Of a stretch of 35,664 nucleotides of DNA, positions 17,386-25,293 are shown in pieces. A program made the position numbers and the translations under genes. Origin of the DNA: Bacillus subtilis (GTDB lineage: Bacteria > Bacillota > Bacilli > Bacillales > Bacillaceae_C); assembly GCF_008764245.1 (NCBI RefSeq), contig NZ_VTQV01000043.1, positions 1 to 35,664 of the forward strand, read 5' to 3'. Below the pieces are notes generated by a model. That model saw nothing but the letters and a program-made list of their open reading frames with translations, was not told where the DNA came from and made no database searches. Numbering within the stretch: the stretch's first letter is position 1; each line of letters opens with the position of its first letter.

Positions 17386-17924
17386 GACATTTGCCAACGG
17401 AATGGAATAAAAAAACATGGCTGCAAGGCAGAAAGGATATCGGCATCTCCCCAATAACAGAACATCTTCAACAGGAAATCGCCCATAACAGGCGGCATCT
17501 GAAAGAACTTTTCCCATTTGATACCGTGTTAGCCAGTACATTAACGAGAAGCCAGCAAACAGCACAGATATACGGTTTTAAGTGGGAAACGGAAGCATTA
17601 CTAGACGAGTTAGATTTCGGGCCTTTTGAAGGACTACCAAAGGAGAAAGTTCAGGAAGCATTTGGGAAACAATGGATCGATCGCCCTAGAGAATTAATTT
17701 TAGGGGAAAGCATGGATCATTTTGAACAAAGAATCATTTTGTTTTTAGAAAAATATAAAGAATTTAACAATATTTTAGTCTTTGGCCATGGCGCTTGGAT
17801 TCGCGCAGCAATATCCTATTGCAAGTTTGGAGATATCAATCAAATGAATAAAATCATTTTTCAAAACAATGACTATATCACTTTATCGATTCAAACGGAA
17901 GAAAGATCGAAGCGGGGAGGCTGA
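17367..17924 (+). CDS. Histidine phosphatase family protein (candidate 2-phosphosulfolactate phosphatase)
   Basis: A 185-residue member of the phosphoglycerate-mutase-like superfamily. The phospho-acceptor His is in [11 protein letters not shown] (RHG-type motif with Leu in place of Gly). Further motifs are [16 protein letters not shown], the acidic segment [11 protein letters not shown] and the second catalytic His in [12 protein letters not shown]. It overlaps the ComA-like gene by 19 bases and is followed by CysH after 4 bases. In B. subtilis this position in the pathway is held by YitC (ComB family), an unrelated fold. No ComB-like gene is visible in the window, so this enzyme may remove phosphate from phosphosulfolactate. 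That role is inferred. Confidence 0.85.
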   Translation: MQATFIRHLPTEWNKKTWLQGRKDIGISPITEHLQQEIAHNRRHLKELFPFDTVLASTLTRSQQTAQIYGFKWETEALLDELDFGPFEGLPKEKVQEAFGKQWIDRPRELILGESMDHFEQRIILFLEKYKEFNNILVFGHGAWIRAAISYCKFGDINQMNKIIFQNNDYITLSIQTEERSKRGG

Positions 17925-17928
17925 AGCA

Positions 17929-18639
17929 TTGACTACTATGCTAACGTATGAAAATTGGGATGAGAAGAAGATTGCTGATTTTATGGAGCAACAGCCGGAT
18001 TTTTTAGATGTATTAAAATGGGCTTTTGCTGAATACGGAGATGAGATTGTTTACGCGTGTAGTTTTGGTGCGGAGGGAATCGTATTAATTGATTTAATTT
18101 ATAAGGTGAACAAAAAGGCACATATTATCTTCTTGGATACCGGACTTCATTTTTCAGAGACCTACGAATTAATTGAAAAAGTAAAAAAACGTTATCCTTC
18201 ATTGAACATCAACATGATTAAACCAAAGGTATCTCTAGAAGAGCAAGCAAAATGGCAAGGGGAGGAGTTGTGGCGCCATAATCCGAATCTTTGCTGTCAT
18301 ATCAGAAAAGTATTACCCCTTCAGGAGGAATTAGAGAAGGCAAAAGCGTGGATATCAGGACTAAGAAGGGATCAATCTCCTCTGCGTAGCCATACCCAAT
18401 TTATTAATAGAGACGAAAAATTTCATAACATAAAAATTTGCCCGCTTATTCATTGGACATGGGAGGATGTCTTAACGTATATCCATGTAAATAAATTACC
18501 CTATAATCCCTTACATGACAAAGGCTATCCAAGTATCGGCTGTGCCCCTTGCACGGTACCGGTTTCAGATACAGGCGATTCTCGTGAAGGGAGATGGGCA
18601 GGACACTCTAAAACAGAATGCGGGCTTCATCAGAATTGA
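17929..18639 (+). CDS. cysH: Phosphoadenylyl/adenylyl-sulfate reductase (CysH/YitB family)
   Basis: A 236-residue reductase that turns PAPS (or APS) into sulfite using thioredoxin. The PP-loop region is [16 protein letters not shown]. It has the CC...CxxC set of iron-sulfur-type reductases ([12 protein letters not shown] and PSIGCAPCT) and the C-terminal catalytic ECGLH. This fits Bacillus CysH, which accepts APS as well as PAPS. The start is TTG at 17929, 8 bases after GGGGAGG; the ATG three codons later is too far from that site. It sits in the sulfolactate operon, 4 bases after the phosphatase gene. A repeat element follows before sat. Confidence 0.92.
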   Translation: MTTMLTYENWDEKKIADFMEQQPDFLDVLKWAFAEYGDEIVYACSFGAEGIVLIDLIYKVNKKAHIIFLDTGLHFSETYELIEKVKKRYPSLNINMIKPKVSLEEQAKWQGEELWRHNPNLCCHIRKVLPLQEELEKAKAWISGLRRDQSPLRSHTQFINRDEKFHNIKICPLIHWTWEDVLTYIHVNKLPYNPLHDKGYPSIGCAPCTVPVSDTGDSREGRWAGHSKTECGLHQN

Positions 18640-18750
18640 GGTCTACAGGATGTTGGTCAGAACGGCGTTGCGTCAGGACGGCGTGAATTTAGCCGTTCAT
18701 CCTTCAACTTTAAGTTTGTGTCGCTAAACGGGCGCTTGCGCTTTTCTTTA
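18640..18750 (+). repeat. Shortened copy of the dispersed repeat between cysH and sat
   Basis: It begins at the cysH stop codon. CTACAGGATGTTGGTCAGAACGGCGT corresponds to the left end of the 14484-14704 copy, and AAGTTTGTGTCGCTAAACGGGCGCTTGCGCTTTT at 18713-18745 matches its right end; the middle of the element is missing. GTGAATTTAGCC is shared too. It separates cysH from sat by 144 bases inside what would otherwise be a tight operon. Confidence 0.75.
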
Positions 18751-18783
18751 AACAATTTTGCAATGATGTGGAGGAAAAAAATA

Positions 18784-19931
18784 GTGATGAAAAGTGTACC
18801 ACATGGCGGAAAATTAGTGAATCGAATCAACCTTGCTTTATCACATGATTTATCCCTAAATGATGTTGAATTGGATGATTTAGAATTAAGCGATTTAGAA
18901 TTAATAGCAAATGGGGGCTATAGTCCTCTTGAAGGTTTTAGGGGAAAGCGGATTATGACTCCGTCGTTCAAACTATGCGACTGTCATCTGGACTTCCTTG
19001 GTCAATCCCGATTACATTGCAGGTCGACGAACAGAAAGCGCTGGAGCTTAAAAGGGGTGAAACAGTCAATCTAGTTTATAATGGCACGGTCTATGGACTC
19101 ATGGAAATCGAGGATATCTATTGTCCCGACAAAATGCTTGAAGCCGAATGGGTCTATCAAACAACGGACATGGCCCATCCAGGTGTCAATAAGCTATTCC
19201 AACGTCCTGAATTTTATCTAGGAGGACCGATAACTCTTATAAAAAGGCCGGAAAAAAGTAAGTTTGCGACTTTTTATTTAGAGCCGATTGAAACAAGAGC
19301 GAAATTTGAAGAATTAGGTTGGGAAACAGTGGTCGGGTTTCAAACTCGCAATCCTGTTCATCGCGCACATGAATATATTCAAAAAACAGCATTAGAAAAT
19401 GTCGATGGTCTATTTTTAAATCCGCTTGTAGGCGAAACGAAAGCAGATGATGTTCCAAGCGATATCCGCATGAAAAGTTATCAAGTGTTACTGGAACATT
19501 ATTATCCGAATGATCGGGTATTCTTATCCGTTTTCCCGGCAGCCATGCGTTATGCAGGCCCGAGAGAAGCTATTTTTCATGCTATTGTACGCAAAAATTT
19601 TGGCTGTACTCATTTTATCGTCGGAAGGGATCATGCTGGAGTAGGCCATTATTATGGCACATATGATGCTCAAAAAATATTCAGTTCTTTTGAAAAGGAG
19701 GAACTGGGGATTACGCCTTTATTTTTTGAACATAGCTTTTACTGCAGAAAGTGTGAAAACATGGCATCTGAAAAAACATGCCCACATGGTTTGGAAGATC
19801 GGGTTATTCTATCAGGTACAAAAGTAAGAAGGCTACTAAGAAATGGGGAACGGCCGCCAAAAGAATTCAGTCGTCCTGAAGTAGTCGCCATTTTAATCCA
19901 AGGGATGCAAGAAGTCTATACAAAAAGTTAA
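18784..19931 (+). pseudogene. sat: Sulfate adenylyltransferase (ATP sulfurylase), single-base frameshift
   Basis: The gene would encode about 382 residues making APS from sulfate and ATP. The first frame gives SVPHGGKLVNRINLA...LIANGGYSPLEGF, then loses the family sequence; from about 18942 another frame continues as [26 protein letters not shown] and runs to the normal end. A lost T within TTTA-GGGG (about 18940-18941) would restore GFMGKADYD. The rest is intact: [17 protein letters not shown] and the zinc-like cluster [15 protein letters not shown]. The internal Met at 18975 has no ribosome binding site. The start is GTG 18784 or ATG 18787 after GGAGG. It is either a true recent mutation or an error in the sequence. 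Confidence 0.85.
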
Positions 19932-19944
19932 AGGGTGTAAGTGA

Positions 19945-20544
19945 ATGAAAACAATCAATCACATTACGTGGCATCATCCATCGGTTACAAAGAAACATCG
20001 TCATGCCTTAAATGGCCATAAAAGTTGTGTACTTTGGTTAACGGGATTATCAGGGTCAGGGAAATCAACTTTGGCCAATGCCGTTGACTATAAATTGTTT
20101 CAACATGGTGTCAAAAGCTATGTATTGGATGGAGATAATATACGACATGGTTTAAACCAAGATTTAGGCTTTCGGGTTGAGGATCGAAAAGAAAACATTC
20201 GTAGAATTGGGGAGGTGGCAAAACTATTTGTGGATAGCGGTCAAATGATTTCAACCGCCTTTATATCTCCCTTCCGTGAAGACCGGGAGATTGTCAGAAA
20301 TATGCTTGAACCCGAAGAGTTTATTGAAATCTATTTAAAATGCCCGATCCAAATATGTGAAAGTCGTGACCCAAAAGGCTTATATAAAAAAGCAAGAAAT
20401 GGGAAAATTGCTGATTTTACCGGGATCTCCTCACCGTATGAAATTCCTGTTGATCCAGAAATCACAATTGATACGGAGAAATTATCAATCGAACAATCGG
20501 TTGAAAAGATCTTTTCTTACTTTAAAGAAAAAAAGATCCTGTAA
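19945..20544 (+). CDS. cysC: Adenylylsulfate kinase
   Basis: A 199-residue kinase that phosphorylates APS to PAPS. The P-loop is GLSGSGKST (about residues 34-42); [15 protein letters not shown] and the segment [13 protein letters not shown] are typical of APS kinase, as is [25 protein letters not shown] near the C-terminus. It is 13 bases after the sat stop codon, so it is cotranscribed with it. A hairpin terminator follows directly and ends the sulfur operon. If sat is truly broken, APS for this enzyme would have to come from another ATP sulfurylase. Confidence 0.93.
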   Translation: MKTINHITWHHPSVTKKHRHALNGHKSCVLWLTGLSGSGKSTLANAVDYKLFQHGVKSYVLDGDNIRHGLNQDLGFRVEDRKENIRRIGEVAKLFVDSGQMISTAFISPFREDREIVRNMLEPEEFIEIYLKCPIQICESRDPKGLYKKARNGKIADFTGISSPYEIPVDPEITIDTEKLSIEQSVEKIFSYFKEKKIL

Positions 20545-20553
20545 GAGGGGGTT

Positions 20554-20590
20554 AAAAGAGAATTGGCGAAACAGTCAATTCTCTTTTATC
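20554..20590. terminator. Terminator of the sulfur operon, possibly bidirectional
   Basis: AAAAGAGAATTG and CAATTCTCTTTT form a perfect 12-bp stem with a 10-base loop, with A-rich and T-rich flanks. It can serve both cysC and the leftward YitT-family gene. Confidence 0.8.
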
Positions 20591-20636
20591 ATAGAAAAGT
20601 AAACCTTTTATAGTTGGTAAAAACAAGGAGGATGTC

Positions 20637-21254
20637 CTATTTTTTTCTCCAACTTGGGGTTAATAGATTGATTTTTGGAAGCCTAAATTCCTGAACAAAA
20701 TCAATGATATTGGTCGAGAAAAATTGGCAAATGATCGCGTAAACGACAATTTTATAATCGATGACAAGAGAGTTGAATAAAAAAATGAAGAGGTTGATTC
20801 CCATCATGACCTTTCCAGGGCTCCAATTCTTATAGCTAGCAATCATAAGGGCGGGAATGACCATTCCACCACTTGAAGCACCAAACCGAATCAGTAATCC
20901 GACGCCAATACCAAAAAAAATACTTCCTCCCAAAAGATCCAAATATATATTTACATGGGGAATCACAACTTGAGAAGTTAGAAACGACACGGTCATAGAG
21001 GTGGTAGCAACCGAAATGATGGTTCGAAACGTCCAAGTATAGCCGAAATATTTTAAAGCAAATAATAAAAATGCGGCATTTGCAAGCCACAAGGAAAAAC
21101 CTAACGAAAAATCAAACCAATGATTCATCAAAATAGCCAAACCTGCTGCCCCGCCGGATGGGATCGAATGTGGAAACAAAAATAAGGACATCGCAAACCC
21201 TTGTAAAAAAGCTCCGAAAAGTAAAACCAAATAAGTCACGAGTGTTTTCTTCAT
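20637..21254 (-). CDS. YitT-family (UPF0750) membrane protein, YitE-like
   Basis: A 205-residue integral membrane protein with five to six membrane segments. The family features are FPHSIPSGGAAGLAILMNHWF after TM1 and IRFGASSGGMVIPALMI in the middle. It lacks the C-terminal DUF2179 domain of longer YitT proteins, as does B. subtilis YitE, which is adjacent to yitD there. The shared neighbourhood with a ComA-like gene argues for a YitE counterpart. Function is not known. The ribosome binding site (GGAG, 14 bases upstream) is poor, so the start is less certain. Confidence 0.8.
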   Translation of the reverse strand: MKKTLVTYLVLLFGAFLQGFAMSLFLFPHSIPSGGAAGLAILMNHWFDFSLGFSLWLANAAFLLFALKYFGYTWTFRTIISVATTSMTVSFLTSQVVIPHVNIYLDLLGGSIFFGIGVGLLIRFGASSGGMVIPALMIASYKNWSPGKVMMGINLFIFLFNSLVIDYKIVVYAIICQFFSTNIIDFVQEFRLPKINLLTPSWRKK

Positions 21255-21390
21255 TGTTAGCGAAAAGGCTCCATCAAATCAACATTCTTCATCTCCACGC
21301 CCTGTTTCCCCCTCTAAAAATGTCCTTCCCTCCTCATTCTATGAGAAATGAGAGAAAAATATAATAAGAACTTGTCTTTAAAATTTCCCC

Positions 21391-22500
21391 TAACCGCTGA
21401 GGATCTGCAAAAACGTAGATCCAAGAGTCGTTTGGATCTACGAAACCGCGGAGGAAGTGTTAAAACGTAGATCCAAAAGTGGTTTGGATGTACAAAATAG
21501 CGGAGAAAGTGGCACAACGTAGATCCAAAGTGAGTTTGGATGTACGAAACCGCTGAGGATCTGCAAAAACGTAGATCCAAAGTGAGTTTGGGTGTACGAA
21601 ATCGCGGAGGAACTGCAAAAACGTAGATCCGAAAGTGGTTTGGATGTACAAAATTGCGTAGGAAGTGGCAAAATGTAGATCCAAAGTGAGTTTGGATGTA
21701 TGAAATCGCGGAGGAAATGCCCAAACGTAGATCCAAAGTGAGTTTGGATGTACAAAACCGCGGAGGATCTGCTAAAACATAGATCCAAAAGTGGTTTGGA
21801 TGTACAAGATTGCGGAGGAAGTGGCAAAACGTAGATCCAAAGTGAGTTTGGGTGTACGAAATCACGGAGGAAGTGCCAAAATGTAGATCCAAGGTGAGTT
21901 TGGATGTACGAAATCATGGAGGACTTGCCCAAACGTAGATCCAAAGTGAGTTTGGATGTACGAAATTACGGAGGAAGTGCAAAAACGTAGATCCAAGGTG
22001 AATTTGGGTGTACGAAATCACGGAGGAAATGCCAAAATGTAGATCCAAGGTGAGTTTGGATGTACGAAATCATGGAGGACTTGCCCAAACGTAGATCCAA
22101 AGTGAGTTTGGATGTACGAAATTACGGAGGAAGTGCCAAAACGTAGATCAAAAGTGAGTTTGGATGTACGAAATCGCGGAGAAAGTGCCCAAACGTAGAT
22201 CCAAAGTGAGTTTGGATGTACGAAATCGCGGAGGATCTGCTAAAACATAGATCCAAAAGTGGTTTGGATGTACAAGATTGCGTAGGAAGTGGCAAAATGT
22301 AGATCCAAAGTGAGTTTGGTTGTACGAAATTACGGAGGAAGTGCAAAAACGTAGATCCAAAGTGAGTTTGGATGTACGAAATCACCGGGGCCTTGCCAAA
22401 ACATAGATCCAAGAGGCGTTTGGATCTACGAAACCACAAAGGAAGTGGCACAACGTAGATCCAAAGTGTACTTGGATGTGCAAAGACGCATAAGATCTAA
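21391..22500. repeat. Tandem array of 21 hairpin repeats with an exact 52-bp period
   Basis: The motif GTAGATCC (with rare variants) starts at 21415, 21467, 21519 and so on to 22455, every 52 bases without exception: 21 units. Each unit is a 27-base imperfect inverted repeat (arms GTAGATCCAAA and TTTGGATGTAC around about five bases) plus a 25-base linker of the type ACGAAATCGCGGAGGAAGTGC. Units near both ends have perfectly matching arms (TTTGGATCTAC at 21415 and 22403). Because 52 is not a multiple of three, any long reading frames across it are by-products of the repeat. The array starts 9 bases beyond the stop codon of the NERD gene and fills the space to the YitT-family gene. Confidence 0.95.
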
Positions 22501-22508
22501 AATCCGGG

Positions 22509-23438
22509 CTATTCATCATCCCTTTGATCAAAATTTACATAGTACGCGTAATTCCCGTGCCCTTTTATGGTGAAATGTTTTCCAAGAATTCTCCTTATGG
22601 TATTTCTTGACTTAATCACCCTGCACCATTCCTGTATGGTGTTAGTGGTGATCTTCCTGTCTGGAAAAAGCAGCATAAATTCTTTGATACTTCTTAATAT
22701 AGCATTATCTACTTTCTCTTCCTTCCCGCACCCATTACATATAACCCGACTACCAATTAAAGAAGTTGAGAGGGAATGACAGGATGCACATACAATCCCT
22801 TTTTTCACTTGCTCATAAGAATATTCAGGTAAATGTGTGTAAGGGGATTCATCTTTATGATCAGATAATAGTTTCTGTGCAAGCCGCATGTGCTGATCAT
22901 TCGTTTTGGATGGTATCCCATGAAGTTGTTTCATAAAGCGGTTGATTTGATTCGGGAGTATAATAGGTAGCTCAGGATCCGCATGGTATAAAGTGAATTC
23001 GGGATGATTAAAGAGGACGTATCCTTCTACAGGAAGGTTCACGCCGTATTTTTGAAGGAGGCGTCGAAATAAAGAGACACAGCGGTTTAATTGAAGAACG
23101 GGATTATGAATCTCTTTTTTGGATAGCGTATACCAATTGCCTGAATTAACATAATAATCACCTTCATAATACTTGACATCCACAAGATAAATCATATTTT
23201 CAAAAATGAGAAGAGTATCAATTTGAAAGAGAGTGTTGTTACATTTGAGGAGTAAGCCGTGTAAAATGAAACAATCGTTGGTTAGATTTTCAAGAAGTTC
23301 GGAAAATTTTTGTTCACCCTGATGGCCTTTTTCGAGGTTGATATACTGTTGCCTTTCATCGTAGGGTAGTTCAAAGCGTTGGTTTAAACATCGAAGCAAT
23401 TCTAATAATGGTGGCTCTTGATATGGCTTGATAACCAT
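22509..23438 (-). CDS. NERD-domain protein with zinc ribbon
   Basis: A 309-residue protein. The nuclease-related domain (about residues 35-170) has the PD-(D/E)xK-like set: Glu42 in GHQGEQKF, Asp74 in FQIDTLLI and DVK at 87-89 in MIYLVDVKYYEG. A four-Cys zinc ribbon follows (C217, C220, C234, C237: VCASC and ICNGCG), then a basic C-terminal part (IQEWCRVIKSRNTIRRILGKHF) that could be a DNA-binding helix-turn-helix. The start is ATG 23438 after GAAAGG; a TTG 23 codons earlier lacks a site. The gene ends 9 bases before the 52-bp repeat array. NERD proteins are predicted nucleases; the target is unknown. Confidence 0.85.
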   Translation of the reverse strand: MVIKPYQEPPLLELLRCLNQRFELPYDERQQYINLEKGHQGEQKFSELLENLTNDCFILHGLLLKCNNTLFQIDTLLIFENMIYLVDVKYYEGDYYVNSGNWYTLSKKEIHNPVLQLNRCVSLFRRLLQKYGVNLPVEGYVLFNHPEFTLYHADPELPIILPNQINRFMKQLHGIPSKTNDQHMRLAQKLLSDHKDESPYTHLPEYSYEQVKKGIVCASCHSLSTSLIGSRVICNGCGKEEKVDNAILRSIKEFMLLFPDRKITTNTIQEWCRVIKSRNTIRRILGKHFTIKGHGNYAYYVNFDQRDDE

Positions 23439-23619
23439 TTCCCACAACCTTTCTAAGAAATTATTATGAATCTCTTTTATTCTATGAAATATCCTGGGGA
23501 TTTTCAAGTATTTGTATGCACGGCAGGAATCACGGATCTATCTTTGAATGTCAAATCCTAGAAGGAAGCGAGGGATTACAGTAATTTGAGTTTAGGCTTC
23601 CCTGATGAACGAGAAAAAC

Positions 23620-23968
23620 AATTAGCGAAAAAATGGTAAGCATATTTATAAGCAAAAACAGGCAAAGAAGGTTATGCGCCAAAAGACTGAAACCATGTTT
23701 AAGCAAGGTGATAACGTTAGAATCCCATTTATGAATCAATATGGGATTGTCCATAAACCGACAAATAAGCGTGGCGATGTCGAGGTTCTGATAAAGGGCG
23801 AAAAAGTAGTAATCAATCATAAGCGTCTATCCCTATATATTAAAGCGGAAGACCTTTATCCAGATGATTATGACATGGATATTCTTCGAATCCAAAGAAA
23901 ACCGTAAATTTAGAAAGGAAATGGCAAAGCGACACATCGAGGGAAATGTGATTGATCGTGGGAAGTAA
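23620..23968 (+). pseudogene. C-terminal remnant of a MutS-like gene
   Basis: The reading frame around 23674 encodes FKQGDNVRIPFMNQYGIVHKP, then VNHKRLSLYI and AEDLYPDDYDMDI, which resembles the C-terminal part of MutS2-like ATPases as I remember it. At about 23884 the family sequence jumps to another frame and continues FESKENRKFRKEMAKRHIEG to a TAA at 23966, so there is a one-base insertion (or two-base loss). A 77-residue product from 23674 is possible but has no good ribosome binding site. No ATPase domain is present upstream; the NERD gene and its flank occupy that place. Family assignment is from memory and moderately certain. Confidence 0.5.
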
Positions 23969-24218
23969 TCCCATTCATTAAGAACTGCTAAATCCCACAC
24001 TAAAATAAAAGTATCCTTTATGAGGTCGTTTTTAGAAGTGCTGAGAGAGGGATTTTTCGGAAATCTGAAAGAATATTGACTATTCTCAAACAATGCAATA
24101 ACATAAGGAAAAACAAATGATAAATCATCATTTTATTGAACAGTCGTAGTTTTTGCAATAGTGCGTTTTTTAACGAATGATGGAGGCCCGTCACTGAATA
24201 ATTTTAGGAGGATCGTTG

Positions 24219-24629
24219 ATGAGTTATAAAAATACATTCATTACTATTTCTGAGGATTCAATCGCTACTTCGGCTATAGTTCCTGTTCCTAGAAACAACA
24301 AACCAACGATTGCCTCGATTGAATACGATCTTATAAAGAAACATCCATACGAATACACACAAGCTGATGTGCAATTTAAAACGTATGTGTTGAAAAATCG
24401 GTTGGATTCAAACAATCTCGAAGAAATTCGCGAACAATTTTTCGCTAAACCAAAAGCCTGTTTTAGAGCATCTCCCTTAGTAAAAAAATATGGTTGGGGA
24501 ATTCATTATGATCAGAATGGAAAAATCGCTATTTATGGCGTAAACAGCGAAGAATATCAGCAATTTTTACATAATGATGAGATACAAAAACGGAAAGGGA
24601 TACGCTCAAAAAGACAGAACAAATCCTGA
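24219..24629 (+). CDS. DUF6157 family protein
   Basis: A 136-residue soluble protein. SYKNTFITISEDS at the start, IEYDLIKKHPYEYTQADVQF, RASPLVKKYGWGIHYDQNGKIAIYGVNSEEYQQF and a basic tail ending near RSKRQNKS fit the DUF6157 family over its full length. The start at 24219 follows AGGAGG by 7 bases (a TTG lies one codon upstream). The family has no known function. It stands alone downstream of the MutS-like remnant. Confidence 0.8.
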   Translation: MSYKNTFITISEDSIATSAIVPVPRNNKPTIASIEYDLIKKHPYEYTQADVQFKTYVLKNRLDSNNLEEIREQFFAKPKACFRASPLVKKYGWGIHYDQNGKIAIYGVNSEEYQQFLHNDEIQKRKGIRSKRQNKS

Positions 24630-24744
24630 CGGACAAGGGACAAGAATTCCCGGTTTTACGCTTACTTTTATTTATGGGGACTATCCGCAAGCTTTTCAAT
24701 ATAAAATCAAGTTCAAATCAGATGGATGGCCGATTGGAATTTGA
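24574..24744 (+). CDS. Possible 56-residue ORF overlapping the DUF6157 gene end
   Basis: A frame in a different phase starts with ATGATG inside the DUF6157 gene and overlaps it by 56 bases, then continues 115 bases past its stop. The product has a protein-like composition (RIPGFTLTFIYGDYPQAFQY, KIKFKSDGWPIGI) and may be a real small gene or the tail of a degraded one. There is no clear ribosome binding site. I do not recognise it. Confidence 0.25.
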   Translation: MMRYKNGKGYAQKDRTNPDGQGTRIPGFTLTFIYGDYPQAFQYKIKFKSDGWPIGI

Positions 24745-24774
24745 AGGAGGGCCATTTTAGGGGAGAGGGGCTCG

Positions 24775-25293
24775 ATGCGAAAAACAAACATACGTCCATG
24801 GACGAAAGAATGGGCTAAACAATATACACAAGATGCCCAAAGGCTGAAGGAGATTTTTAAAGAGGAAGTAATAGATATTTTTCATATTGGTAGTACATCC
24901 GTACCCGCCATCGGTTATGCGAAACCAATTATCGACATTCTTATAGTCGTAAAGGAAATCGAAAAAGTAGATCAGTATAATAAAAAGATGGAAGAGATCG
25001 GATATGATGCAAGAGGGGAAAATGGGATTTCGGGGAGAAGGTATTTCCTTAGAGGAAAAGACAATAGAACCCATCATGTCCATATTTTTCAAACGGGTCA
25101 TGAACATATCAAGCTTCATTTAGCCTTCAAAAACTACTTCCTCCAGCACCCAGAAATGGCGAAACGATATGGGGATTTGAAAGTGGCATTAGCTGCACAA
25201 TTTCCTGAAGAGCATGAGCGCTATCAGCAGGGAAAGCAAAGCTTTGTCAACGAAGTGGTACAGAAACTCAAAAAGAATGGGGAGTTGATTTAA
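24775..25293 (+). CDS. GrpB family protein (UPF0157)
   Basis: A 172-residue member of the nucleotidyltransferase-like GrpB family. The diagnostic motif is HIGSTSVPAIGYAKPIIDILI near residue 42, with GS and the acidic DI of the superfamily, followed by RRYFLRG and HHVHIF in the middle. The start has AGGGGAG upstream. The stop codon directly abuts the ATG of the esterase gene, so the two are cotranscribed and coupled. No reaction is established for most family members. Confidence 0.88.
   Translation: MRKTNIRPWTKEWAKQYTQDAQRLKEIFKEEVIDIFHIGSTSVPAIGYAKPIIDILIVVKEIEKVDQYNKKMEEIGYDARGENGISGRRYFLRGKDNRTHHVHIFQTGHEHIKLHLAFKNYFLQHPEMAKRYGDLKVALAAQFPEEHERYQQGKQSFVNEVVQKLKKNGELI

Noticed and set aside
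18718-19074. Separate 118-codon protein starting inside the repeat before sat
   Set aside because: Its start lies upstream of the sat ribosome binding site, and its useful part is the first third of frameshifted Sat; the remainder after the shift is out-of-frame sequence.
21314-22451. Several overlapping minus-strand frames with repeated phrases such as YIQTHFGSTF and HPNSLWIYVL
   Set aside because: They are by-products of the 52-bp repeat, whose period is not a multiple of three, so all frames stay partly open. They lack ribosome binding sites and show no sensible protein features.
21391-22500. CRISPR array
   Set aside because: The interval between repeats is itself a conserved linker and not unique spacers, the repeat is an extended hairpin, and no cas genes are nearby.
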